DNA from: an uncultured beta proteobacterium
GTDB lineage: Bacteria; Pseudomonadota; Gammaproteobacteria; Burkholderiales; Burkholderiaceae
Length of the DNA: 9,044 bases
NCBI GenBank assembly: GCA_903845455.1
Contig: CAIMXN010000090.1
Coordinates: 1 to 9,044 of the forward strand
Reading direction: 5' to 3'
Position numbers and translations under genes: made by a program. Under the pieces are notes generated by a model. That model was not told the DNA's origin and made no database searches. It worked only from the letters and a program-made list of their open reading frames with translations. Positions 1-6,785 of the stretch are shown here, piece after piece (within the stretch, counting starts at the first letter, position 1; the number at the start of each line of letters is the position of its first letter).

Positions 1-2
1 AT

Positions 3-2015
3 AAGGAAAGCCTCATTAGCTTCGTGGATGTTGATAATATTGGTGAAATTCAAATAACTGGTGATGTCAAATATTTAATATATCCATATATTTTTGATGG
101 CAACCATGTTGTGCCAATGTCTAACGAGGCTATCCAAGGTAATTTCCCAAAGACATATGCCTACCTATTGAAAAATAAATCTAAATTGCAGCAAAGATCT
201 ATGGACGAGAAAAGTTCGTGGTTTTTGTATAGCAGATCACAAAATTTAGATTTATCGTATAGACCAAAAATATTAGTTAAGGAAATGATGCCTGAGGCTG
301 CTTTTACAGCTGATATTGAAGGTTGTTATGCGTTTAGTTCAGGCTATGCAATTGATATTTCAAATATGTCAAAAAATGATGGCCTTATTTGGACATCGGT
401 TTTATCTACACCTGTAATGGAGTTTGTATTAAGACATTTTGGTACTCAGCTTCACAGTGGCTGGTTTCGTCTGATGAAGCATCATCTGGAATCAATCAGG
501 CTCCCTAAGCTAAGTGAAGACTGCAAGAACGCCATTCTGACATCCCTAAAGAAGAAAGATAAAGACATTATTAAGGGTGATATCAATAGATTGGTTGCTC
601 AGGCATATGGACTTTCAGTGGAAGAGTTGAATTACATAAGAGAGTATCTCGAAGATTGCCATTTGAGATCTATGCCAAAAAAAGCCGCTATAAATAAATT
701 TAGCAATGTTTCAGAAAAATATGAACCAGTTAAGTTATCAAAATTTGATAAGCTTCATATCGATAAGGGTGGATGGAGGCAACTAGTAACCTTTCAGGGA
801 AATAAAAAGACGCCAATTCATTCTTGGTATCGGTATACGCAGGGATATTCGAAAGAATTAGTAGAAACTCTTCTTCATGAGCTTGGGGCAAAAAGTGGCC
901 ATAAGGTGCTTGATCCATTTTCCGGTTGCGGGACAACAGGACTTGTTTGCGGCCAATTAGGCATCAACTTTATAGGGGTTGAAATTTCCCCCTTAATGGT
1001 CTGGGTTTCCGGAGTAAAGACTGCATCATTGGGGTTAGATTTACGACAGTTATTACAAGATATTAAGAGCTTTTCTCCGCCTAGGACTGGTAAGTCGAAG
1101 AGAATTAAAAATAAATTATTTGGAACGTTTTTAGGCAAGGCGTTTTCGGAGAATATCTCATCTCAAATTGAGCTGATGTTAGATTACGTTGAAGCCAGTT
1201 TCACCGGTAAAACAAAAGATTTTTTTACTTTGGCCATAATTAGTTCATTAGAGAATTTGAGCACCATTAGAAAGCACGGCTCTCACTATCGTTTTCTTCT
1301 TGATTCAGAAAATGTTGGAGTAGGAAAGCTTAATATAAAAGTTACAGATCAAAGTAGCGATATAAGACCAATCATTCTCGAGAAGCTAAATTCAATGTTT
1401 AATGATTTGGAGCTCCAAGTAAAAAAGAAAGATGATATACATCCAATATATATTCTTGGAGATGCCCGAAAAATAAACATTGAAGATAAGTCAGTCGACT
1501 TAGTTATTACAAGCCCGCCGTATCTAAACAGAAACAATTATATCTCCCAGCAAAAAGCCGAGCTATCTTTTTTAGATTTGGTCCATTCAGAAGAACAATA
1601 TAAGAGCTTAGTTCAATCGACAATTCGCTCACATACTGATGCGGACCTAAAAAACATCGAGGTAAGCATTTCTCCATATGTTGATAAACTAATTGCCAAT
1701 ATGGAATTTAATGAAGGTAATAATAAAAGCATAAAAAAAATGATAGTTGGTTATTTTAATGATCTTGATAAGACCTTAGAGGAGATGCATAGAGTTCTGA
1801 AGAAAGATGGGAAATGTGCTTTTGTTGTAGGAAATACAAGATGGGGTGGCGTTGTTGTTCCGGTAGATCATTTGCTTGCAAACTTTGCAGAACTTAGGGG
1901 ATTTAGGGTTAAGTCTATATTTGTTACGAGAATGAAAGGCAATAGTCCGCAACAAATGAAGCAATTTGGAAGAATCCCTGTAAGAGAGTCAGTAGTAATT
2001 TTTGAAAAGACTTAA
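3..2015 (+). CDS. DNA methyltransferase of a restriction-modification system, two-part, 5' end outside window
   Basis: It transfers a methyl group to adenine or cytosine in a specific DNA site, protecting the host from the partner nuclease. The frame is open to the left edge, and the GTG at 24 lies mid-domain, so the true start is upstream. Counting from that GTG, residues about 1-165 look like the target-recognition end of a TaqI/Eco57I-type N6-adenine methylase (RPKILVKEMM, an LSTPVMEFVLRHFG segment, then ESIRLPKL). Residues about 240-663 form a separate methyltransferase: SAM-binding DPFSGCGTTG at 297-306, acidic VEIS at about 319, catalytic TSPPY at 496-500, and MHRVLKKDGKCAFVVGNTRWGG-like motifs near 588-609. 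About 190 residues separate the SAM and catalytic motifs, perhaps another recognition region. TSPPY followed by N and Y resembles SmaI-like N4-cytosine enzymes, but N6-adenine cannot be excluded. The gene is A+T-rich and convergent with the putative nuclease gene. Confidence 0.88.
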   Translation, partial: KESLISFVDVDNIGEIQITGDVKYLIYPYIFDGNHVVPMSNEAIQGNFPKTYAYLLKNKSKLQQRSMDEKSSWFLYSRSQNLDLSYRPKILVKEMMPEAAFTADIEGCYAFSSGYAIDISNMSKNDGLIWTSVLSTPVMEFVLRHFGTQLHSGWFRLMKHHLESIRLPKLSEDCKNAILTSLKKKDKDIIKGDINRLVAQAYGLSVEELNYIREYLEDCHLRSMPKKAAINKFSNVSEKYEPVKLSKFDKLHIDKGGWRQLVTFQGNKKTPIHSWYRYTQGYSKELVETLLHELGAKSGHKVLDPFSGCGTTGLVCGQLGINFIGVEISPLMVWVSGVKTASLGLDLRQLLQDIKSFSPPRTGKSKRIKNKLFGTFLGKAFSENISSQIELMLDYVEASFTGKTKDFFTLAIISSLENLSTIRKHGSHYRFLLDSENVGVGKLNIKVTDQSSDIRPIILEKLNSMFNDLELQVKKKDDIHPIYILGDARKINIEDKSVDLVITSPPYLNRNNYISQQKAELSFLDLVHSEEQYKSLVQSTIRSHTDADLKNIEVSISPYVDKLIANMEFNEGNNKSIKKMIVGYFNDLDKTLEEMHRVLKKDGKCAFVVGNTRWGGVVVPVDHLLANFAELRGFRVKSIFVTRMKGNSPQQMKQFGRIPVRESVVIFEKT

Positions 2016-2018
2016 TTT

Positions 2019-3329
2019 TTATTTCAATAAACGACTTGATTTCCATTCGATCCAAAGGGTATTAAATGCATCAATAGATTTCTCACACTCTAGATCATTT
2101 ATAACGTCTGTTAATGAATTTTTAGCATTTTGAATGAGATCAAAATGCTCATTTGCTAATGAGTCTGCGCCTATAAGGTAATCATATCCAGCCCACTGAA
2201 GCATGTGAATATACTTAAGTGGGGTTTTTTTGGTGACACCCCAATTGCCATCAATAACGCCAATCCATATAAAGTCCTTTTTTCTGAGCTTAACTTCATT
2301 TTTTTCTATATAACCCCTATAAAAAAGGCTTCTAGCAATTTGTTCTTTTGTTCTATTTTGTATATTTTTTCCGTGACCTTCCATACCGCCACCCGTTGAT
2401 TTTGATTGAATAAAAACAGGGCAAGAATATTTCTTTGAGTAAAGAATAAAGTCTTCGGAAACCTTGGTATTGTCCACATCGTTTCCTCCAAGATGATGAA
2501 TTAGAGAGGGCACTTCTTCATCTTTTGCAAGGCCACCGGCAAATGCAAACCCAGCATTTTTAAGAGTTAAGTAGATAGCAGCTTCAGCGGGATTAAAAAA
2601 AGATCTCGATTGCCATAATGCATCCCAGTCTTCATGAAGATAGTTAGACCACTCTTTGCCATTACGATTTCTAGTGTGAACAGAGGTTTCATAAGCGGTT
2701 TTCATACAAAGTCTGAATATTGAGTTCGGTATTTCTTCAGGGTTTTCAAATACACCTTGCTCTTGAACTTCATGCCAGATTCCTAGCCTTAGTTCTGAGC
2801 GAATTGGTTCCTGATCCCATAGTTTTGTTGTAGCCCAATCTTTTGAAATCGAATTCCACACTTCGCTATGTTGAGTTGGGATGTGCCTATAGTCAGATTT
2901 TATCTTTAATATTTCCTCTGAAAAATTTTCATTCCATGTAAATAGTGTTTTATCGAAAAAGAACTTAAATGCCTGCAACACATATCTTAACCATGCATTT
3001 TCAGTGCCCCCAATCACAAGCATTGAGCGCACATTTGGATATTTTGATTTGAGGAGCATTAATTCGCCAAGCTTCAACTGCAGTTTATTTTCGTTACTAT
3101 GTCCCGGTTTATCTGGGTTGCAATAAGTAACTGATACAAAAGCTAATGGGTTATTTTTTTCGCCCAAATATCCGTCAACCTGAAGATCATAAGTAATGTC
3201 ATTATTCGGGTCTTCAAAGTAAACAAGCCTGTCACTTTTCCAGCCAAGGGCTGCAACCACATCCCGTTCAAGGGATGGCCCAAATTTTTGGACCTTCACC
3301 AAGCTGGTGCCTTGTTCTTTATATGCCAT
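2019..3329 (-). CDS. Putative restriction endonuclease partnered with the adjacent methyltransferase
   Basis: No named enzyme is recognised. The call rests mainly on position: the gene ends three bases from the methyltransferase stop, tail-to-tail, as in many type II systems. The 436-residue protein also has a possible PD-(D/E)XK core in its second half. There D293 (SEDFILY) is followed by FIQSKS with Q308 and K310, then a glycine patch and a basic helix (KNIQNRTKEQIARS), which resembles a D...(E/Q)xK nuclease site. The first half has a weaker look-alike (E21, D52 in DLQVDGYL, then AFVSVTY) in which the usual ExK is missing. This could be a degenerate second nuclease fold or a recognition domain. 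It has no signal peptide or membrane segment. The ATG has a modest AGGGA site eight bases upstream. It could instead be an accessory protein of the same system. Confidence 0.68.
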   Translation of the reverse strand: MAYKEQGTSLVKVQKFGPSLERDVVAALGWKSDRLVYFEDPNNDITYDLQVDGYLGEKNNPLAFVSVTYCNPDKPGHSNENKLQLKLGELMLLKSKYPNVRSMLVIGGTENAWLRYVLQAFKFFFDKTLFTWNENFSEEILKIKSDYRHIPTQHSEVWNSISKDWATTKLWDQEPIRSELRLGIWHEVQEQGVFENPEEIPNSIFRLCMKTAYETSVHTRNRNGKEWSNYLHEDWDALWQSRSFFNPAEAAIYLTLKNAGFAFAGGLAKDEEVPSLIHHLGGNDVDNTKVSEDFILYSKKYSCPVFIQSKSTGGGMEGHGKNIQNRTKEQIARSLFYRGYIEKNEVKLRKKDFIWIGVIDGNWGVTKKTPLKYIHMLQWAGYDYLIGADSLANEHFDLIQNAKNSLTDVINDLECEKSIDAFNTLWIEWKSSRLLK

Positions 3330-3390
3330 GATCTGAATCCCTAAATGAGATTCTTACATACTAGATCAAAACGGTTTCTTAATCTAATTT

Positions 3391-3420
3391 TCGAAATTAA
3401 GCTCAGAAGCGCCGTGTAAT
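3391..3420 (+). promoter_or_regulatory. Candidate promoter for the integrase gene
   Basis: TCGAAA (3391-3396) and TGTAAT (3415-3420) are separated by 18 bases and match the sigma-70 -35 and -10 consensus at four and five of six positions. Transcription would start near 3427, giving a leader of about 90 bases that contains both inverted repeats described below. The -35 lies in the 11-base string TTTTCGAAATT (3388-3398), which recurs in the control region at 7732-7742 on the opposite strand. This is prediction by eye only. Confidence 0.3.
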
Positions 3421-3434
3421 ACGACACTCCAAAA

Positions 3435-3451
3435 TGTCGGGTAAACCGACA
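3435..3451. repeat. Perfect 17-base inverted repeat (operator, attenuator or recombination-site candidate)
   Basis: TGTCGG (3435-3440) and CCGACA (3446-3451) are perfect complements around the spacer GTAAA. An upstream CGACA (3422-3426) can also pair with 3435-3439, so two alternative hairpins are possible in RNA. The repeat lies between the divergent nuclease and integrase genes. It could be an operator controlling either gene, an RNA switch in the integrase leader, or paired integrase arms flanking a short crossover. The sequence alone does not decide. Confidence 0.6.
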
Positions 3452-3492
3452 AATTTTCCGATCGACCTTAACAAAATTTGAAACTAAGCTAC

Positions 3493-3515
3493 AAGCGTCA
3501 TTTAAAAGGACGCTT
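3493..3515 (+). promoter_or_regulatory. Inverted repeat enclosing the integrase ribosome binding site
   Basis: AAGCGTC (3493-3499) and GACGCTT (3509-3515) are a perfect seven-base inverted repeat with a nine-base loop. The Shine-Dalgarno AAAGGA (3505-3510), eight bases before the integrase ATG, lies in the loop and the start of the second arm. If the hairpin forms in mRNA it would partly hide the ribosome site and hold integrase translation low. As DNA it could equally be an operator. Confidence 0.45.
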
Positions 3516-3518
3516 ATT

Positions 3519-4727
3519 ATGAATAATCTATCGTTTTTATTTGCTGCTGCTACTCTTAATGATGAATCCATCAAACTCCTTGATGGTGATCTGACCCTCT
3601 ACAAGAGGCCTACGAGCCACCAGTGGCAATGCCGCTTTAAGCTCGCTACTGGCACTTGGCATTCTGCTAGCACAGGCACAGATCAAGTAGCAGAAGCCGC
3701 TACCCAAGCCATTGCCATCTATGAAACTGTCAGGGTCAAGCTGGCCAGTGATTTAGCCATTAAAACCCGGATTTTTCGTCAATTAGCCGAGCAAGAGCTT
3801 GCTGCAGCTGCTCGAGTAGTCCATGCTAATCCCAATAAACGCACTCATGTTGACTATATCCATATCTACACCAAGTACCTGATTCCATTTTTTGGCGCCT
3901 ATCAAATTAATGACATTACCCAAGAAGTAGTAGATGACTATGCAGCGTGGCGCATATCTCAGATGGGCAAGGAACCCAAGTCTTATACGCAAAGGCGCCA
4001 TGCTGGCCTATACAAACGGGTGATTGAGCGAGCCAGGGCTCAAGGCTTAATTCACCAGCGTCGTACTATTCCCTTGTTAGAAGTAGCCGGAGATAAGCCT
4101 GAAGCCAGACCAGCCTTTAATCAACAAGAGGTCAATTACTTGTTGGAATACATGCAGGATTGGGAACGCTTTGGGCGCAATCAACGCAGTAACCATATGC
4201 GTAGACTTTGCCGAATCTATGTGGAGTTCTTGTTAGGAACGGGCATAAGGCAGGGCACCGAAAGCATGCCAATCCGCTGGAAGAGTCTGCAATGGCACTG
4301 GATTGGTGAGCAGCGGTATTTACGGATTTGGGTGTCGGGCAAGACCGGCCCTAGATATCTGATTGCCAAGCATTTTGTCATTGAGGCCTTGGAACGATTG
4401 ATTGCTTGGCAGGCTCTACCTTATCCGAACCTAGATGCTGTTATTCAAGCCAAGCTAGATCGCAGGGTATTTGTGTTTCCAGAAGGGGATGCACCGCATA
4501 GCCTAGATAGCGTGTTCGAACGCTTAATGGTTGAGTCTGGTTTGTTTAAGGATGCTACTGGCAAGAATAGAACCTTGTATAGCCTGCGACATACCTACGC
4601 TACATTCGCACTAGCTGAAGGTGTTGACATACACACCTTAGCTAGGCAAATGGGTACTTCGACTTTAATGATTGAGCGTCATTACTCAAAATTAACTCCT
4701 ATGATGGCAGCTGAAAAATTGGCTTAG
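3519..4727 (+). CDS. Tyrosine-type site-specific integrase
   Basis: This 402-residue protein should cut and rejoin DNA at attachment sites through a covalent phosphotyrosine, integrating or excising the element. Residues about 25-190 are the DNA-binding part, with an SAM-like core domain around 105-180 (THVDYIHIYTKYLIPFFG). The catalytic domain follows: R244 in GTGIRQGTE, K275 in VSGKTGPR, R357 and H358 in YSLRHTYAT, and nucleophile Y389 in MIERHYSKLTP. Two usual histidines differ: the first position of HxxR is Tyr354, and the LGH motif reads QMGT. I recall similar YSLRHT...RHYSKLTP endings in functional-looking island integrases, so I do not read this as decay. The ATG has an AAAGGA site at eight bases, which may be enclosed by a hairpin. 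Its stop is two bases from the end of the converging operon. Confidence 0.93.
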   Translation: MNNLSFLFAAATLNDESIKLLDGDLTLYKRPTSHQWQCRFKLATGTWHSASTGTDQVAEAATQAIAIYETVRVKLASDLAIKTRIFRQLAEQELAAAARVVHANPNKRTHVDYIHIYTKYLIPFFGAYQINDITQEVVDDYAAWRISQMGKEPKSYTQRRHAGLYKRVIERARAQGLIHQRRTIPLLEVAGDKPEARPAFNQQEVNYLLEYMQDWERFGRNQRSNHMRRLCRIYVEFLLGTGIRQGTESMPIRWKSLQWHWIGEQRYLRIWVSGKTGPRYLIAKHFVIEALERLIAWQALPYPNLDAVIQAKLDRRVFVFPEGDAPHSLDSVFERLMVESGLFKDATGKNRTLYSLRHTYATFALAEGVDIHTLARQMGTSTLMIERHYSKLTPMMAAEKLA

Positions 4728-4729
4728 AG

Positions 4730-5320
4730 TTAAGTCCACCTAGCTCTAGTATGCCAATCATGTAGTCTTCTAGATAATTCTTGTCTTGCTCCATCACCAT
4801 AGTAATCAAATAATTCAGTAATAGACGGTGACGATGGTTCGCTCATCTTTAAGTCTGGCAATTGATGATTTCTTACGATATCAATACCTCGAGTCAGCTT
4901 GTCTTTGCAATCAATAACCGAATCAATTAAGGAATTAGTTTCTCCAATAACTTTGAGAAGATCGGATAACTCATCCATAAGCGTATGACTGAGGTGATAG
5001 TAGGCGACAACAAGATGACTATATTGAAGAGCAAAAAATGAATTAGAAGGACATGCAGAATTAAGTCGGATTGCATGGCTTATACAACGAGATTTATTAG
5101 AGCTCCAACGCCCATGACTATCTAGCCCATCATGACTAATTTTTATGTAGTTCTCAATTGATTCAAAGCTATTACTAAAGTAACCCCAGGCCTTATATAC
5201 ATTCATCTGGTGATTTGGAAAGTATTCTTTCATCATCCCTTTAGTAGGCAATTGAGAGTCATCTTCTACAGCAACAAAAATAAATTTAGCAGAATCTGTG
5301 TTACCAATTAAGCCGTTCAT
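4730..5320 (-). CDS. Unrecognised 196-residue protein, last gene of the five-gene operon
   Basis: I do not recognise the family. The start at 5320 is chosen over an in-frame ATG at 5344 because GGAGGG lies exactly six bases upstream (5327-5332) and because its ATG overlaps the TGA of the preceding gene (ATGA), a typical sign of coupled translation. The N-terminus (MNGLIGNTDSAKFIFVAVED) looks like a beta strand. The middle (about 75-150) is largely helical, with FFALQYSHLVVAYYHLSHTL giving a hydrophobic but histidine- and tyrosine-containing helix, not a clear membrane span. The tail carries basic residues (RQELSRRLHDWHTRARW). There is no nuclease, ATPase or helix-turn-helix motif that I can see. 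Its stop abuts the integrase stop. Confidence 0.72.
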   Translation of the reverse strand: MNGLIGNTDSAKFIFVAVEDDSQLPTKGMMKEYFPNHQMNVYKAWGYFSNSFESIENYIKISHDGLDSHGRWSSNKSRCISHAIRLNSACPSNSFFALQYSHLVVAYYHLSHTLMDELSDLLKVIGETNSLIDSVIDCKDKLTRGIDIVRNHQLPDLKMSEPSSPSITELFDYYGDGARQELSRRLHDWHTRARWT

Positions 5321-5556
5321 TTTGAACCCTCCAATAGCTTGCAAGTTGGAAATTGAATTACTTTTGCTGCCTCAGTTTTTTGTTTCGAGACGGTTGATAA
5401 AGTATCCAAATAGCTTGACCAAGCACTTTTAGCTGGTCTAGGCGGGTAATACATTCCCGTCCGGGGCCAGATATAAGGCTTATAGCTAGTATTGTTGGGA
5501 TTAATATCTCCATTGTCTGTGATGGTGATATGGAGGGTAATTGAAATATGTTTCAT
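5317..5556 (-). CDS. Small unrecognised 79-residue protein, fourth gene of the operon
   Basis: No family is recognised. Reality is supported by an AAGGAA ribosome site six bases before the ATG (5563-5568), a 20-base gap from the gene before, and an ATGA overlap with the gene after. The first 15 residues (MKHISITLHITITDN) alternate hydrophobic and polar like an edge beta strand. A proline- and tyrosine-rich patch follows (YKPYIWPRTGMYYPPRPAKSAW, residues about 25-46), then a polar helix. It is not a secreted leader. The size and mixed character would suit a small adaptor or binding protein, but that is speculation. Confidence 0.62.
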   Translation of the reverse strand: MKHISITLHITITDNGDINPNNTSYKPYIWPRTGMYYPPRPAKSAWSSYLDTLSTVSKQKTEAAKVIQFPTCKLLEGSK

Positions 5557-5576
5557 GATGTATTCCTTAAAAATTA

Positions 5577-6023
5577 TTAGTTACTTAATGCGTTAGAAAT
5601 TTCTTCTAGAAAATCCAGGACACCTTCATCTGTAAAGTCCTCGCCATTGGAGCTTTTAAATTTCACTGATCCAAGCATCAAATAGCCAACTGAGTCGACT
5701 GGTTTTTTATCTGTCTCTAGATAGTCAATATGAGGTAATACCAATTCCCAGCTGAATTGATGCATATCCTGAGATTTTTCCTGGAAGCGTCTAAGTGCAG
5801 CAGGTGAGAACTTGAACTGTAGAAAAAGCTGTGGAGCTTTATTGGCTTGATCCTCGCTTAGCGAAAAATCTTCAAACTGCACTGGACCTACAAATTGCCG
5901 ATGACGACATGCCAACTCAATTAGTTCAATTAGCTCAAATAAGTCAGAAGAACTATCAGCAACATAGCCTAAAGCTTGTATTGATATGTCTAACAGATGG
6001 CGCTCAATATTTTTATTGGACAT
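5577..6023 (-). CDS. Unrecognised acidic 148-residue protein, third gene of the operon
   Basis: The family is not recognised. The gene starts 11 bases inside the 3' end of the AAA+ gene, with a full AAGGAGG site (6029-6035) five bases before its ATG and inside that gene. Translation of the two is therefore probably linked. The protein is acidic overall, with a DLFELIELIELA helix (residues 27-38) and an acidic C-terminal helix (DEGVLDFLEEISNAL). Between them are strand-like segments (APQLFLQFKFS, GYLMLGSVKFK). It has no catalytic motif. Overlap with the ATPase gene makes it a plausible binding partner of the ATPase, which is an inference from position only. Confidence 0.75.
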   Translation of the reverse strand: MSNKNIERHLLDISIQALGYVADSSSDLFELIELIELACRHRQFVGPVQFEDFSLSEDQANKAPQLFLQFKFSPAALRRFQEKSQDMHQFSWELVLPHIDYLETDKKPVDSVGYLMLGSVKFKSSNGEDFTDEGVLDFLEEISNALSN

Positions 6024-6717
6024 TGCTGCCTCCTTGCTTACGTTTAGCTTCAGCCACCTGAATATCAGTCAAGATATTTCTAGCTGAACCGTTACCTGCT
6101 TGCACAATTCCGGTAATAGCTTGATCGCTAGGAGCAATAACACCTGAGGCTTGATAGATTGCTTTTATCTTATTAACCCAAGTATCGACTGGTGGTGCAT
6201 TGAGATCAACCAGTACCGAGCGGTTTTGAACTCCTAGATCAATCTTGTTTAAGTGATTAGTTGTAAGAATAAAAACGACACTTTTTCGATTCATGATGGA
6301 TTTCAGTGACGCACTAGCAGATGCAGTCAGTAAATCTACTTCATCTAAAATCACATAGTGCAAGTTACTGGTATTCCAGCTCACTAGGCTTGTATGAGTT
6401 TGAATATTACCCATCAAGACAGAGCCATTCTGGCCTTGCGCACAAGAGTAGAGCGTGTAATCAGGTTGAGTGGTATCAACTAATTGACCTACAGGCATAA
6501 TTTTTAGTGCATCAGTTGTACGGGCAGTCTCTATCCAGCCAGGTAATAGCTCAGCCATCGTGGTTTTGCCAGTACCATTAATTCCATAGAGCAAAATACC
6601 GCTTTTACTGCCTGGCATCGGTAAGGTGCCATCTACAATCATTTCCAGTTGGTTGCGTGAATGCAACTTGAGCGGGAAATCATCCAGCATGGCTGGGGGT
6701 TGAATTACTAAAGCCAT
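6013..6717 (-). CDS. AAA+ ATPase of clamp-loader (RFC/DnaX-like) type
   Basis: This 234-residue protein hydrolyses ATP to remodel a DNA-bound or protein partner. It shows Walker A GINGTGKTT (residues 45-53), Walker B YVILDEVD (D125, E126), sensor 1 FILTTNHLNKID with N154, an R166 in NRSVLVDL at the place of the RFC SRC arginine finger, and sensor 2 GSARNIL (R213). This order matches clamp-loader ATPases, but the protein ends soon after sensor 2. It therefore lacks the C-terminal collar domain of RFC and DnaX, which are much longer. Known relatives load sliding clamps. Whether this one does so, or drives a transposition- or defence-type complex, cannot be told. The ATG has AAAGGAG eight bases upstream. 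It is the second gene of the operon, 68 bases after the first. Confidence 0.9.
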   Translation of the reverse strand: MALVIQPPAMLDDFPLKLHSRNQLEMIVDGTLPMPGSKSGILLYGINGTGKTTMAELLPGWIETARTTDALKIMPVGQLVDTTQPDYTLYSCAQGQNGSVLMGNIQTHTSLVSWNTSNLHYVILDEVDLLTASASASLKSIMNRKSVVFILTTNHLNKIDLGVQNRSVLVDLNAPPVDTWVNKIKAIYQASGVIAPSDQAITGIVQAGNGSARNILTDIQVAEAKRKQGGSNVQ

Positions 6718-6785
6718 GATTCGTTCTCCTTTAAATTCATGGTGGATTTGCCTATTTCTTTAGACCTATCAGCATTACCCAGTTT

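Noticed and set aside
24..26. GTG as the start of the methyltransferase gene
   Set aside because: The frame is open to the window edge and the GTG lies inside what looks like a continuous recognition domain; no ribosome site precedes it.
730..1964. Four minus-strand reading frames of 62-87 codons inside the methyltransferase gene
   Set aside because: They are antisense to a gene with clear enzyme motifs, lack convincing ribosome sites, and two of them overlap each other.
2205..2491. Small reading frames on both strands within the putative nuclease gene
   Set aside because: They are short and low in complexity, and lie in other frames of a well-supported 436-codon gene.
3478..3506. TTGAAA-17-TTTAAA as the integrase promoter
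   Set aside because: It matches consensus well, but transcription would begin near 3513, after the Shine-Dalgarno, leaving an almost leaderless message; an upstream promoter fits the ribosome site better.
3341..3574. A 77-codon minus-strand frame upstream of the nuclease gene, the right place and size for a controller protein
   Set aside because: It has no visible helix-turn-helix pattern, overlaps the integrase start, and covers the inverted repeats, so it is more likely accidental.
5321..5344. The earlier in-frame ATG at 5344 as the start of the 196-residue protein
   Set aside because: The ATG at 5320 has GGAGGG at ideal spacing and an ATGA overlap with the preceding gene, whereas the earlier one has neither.
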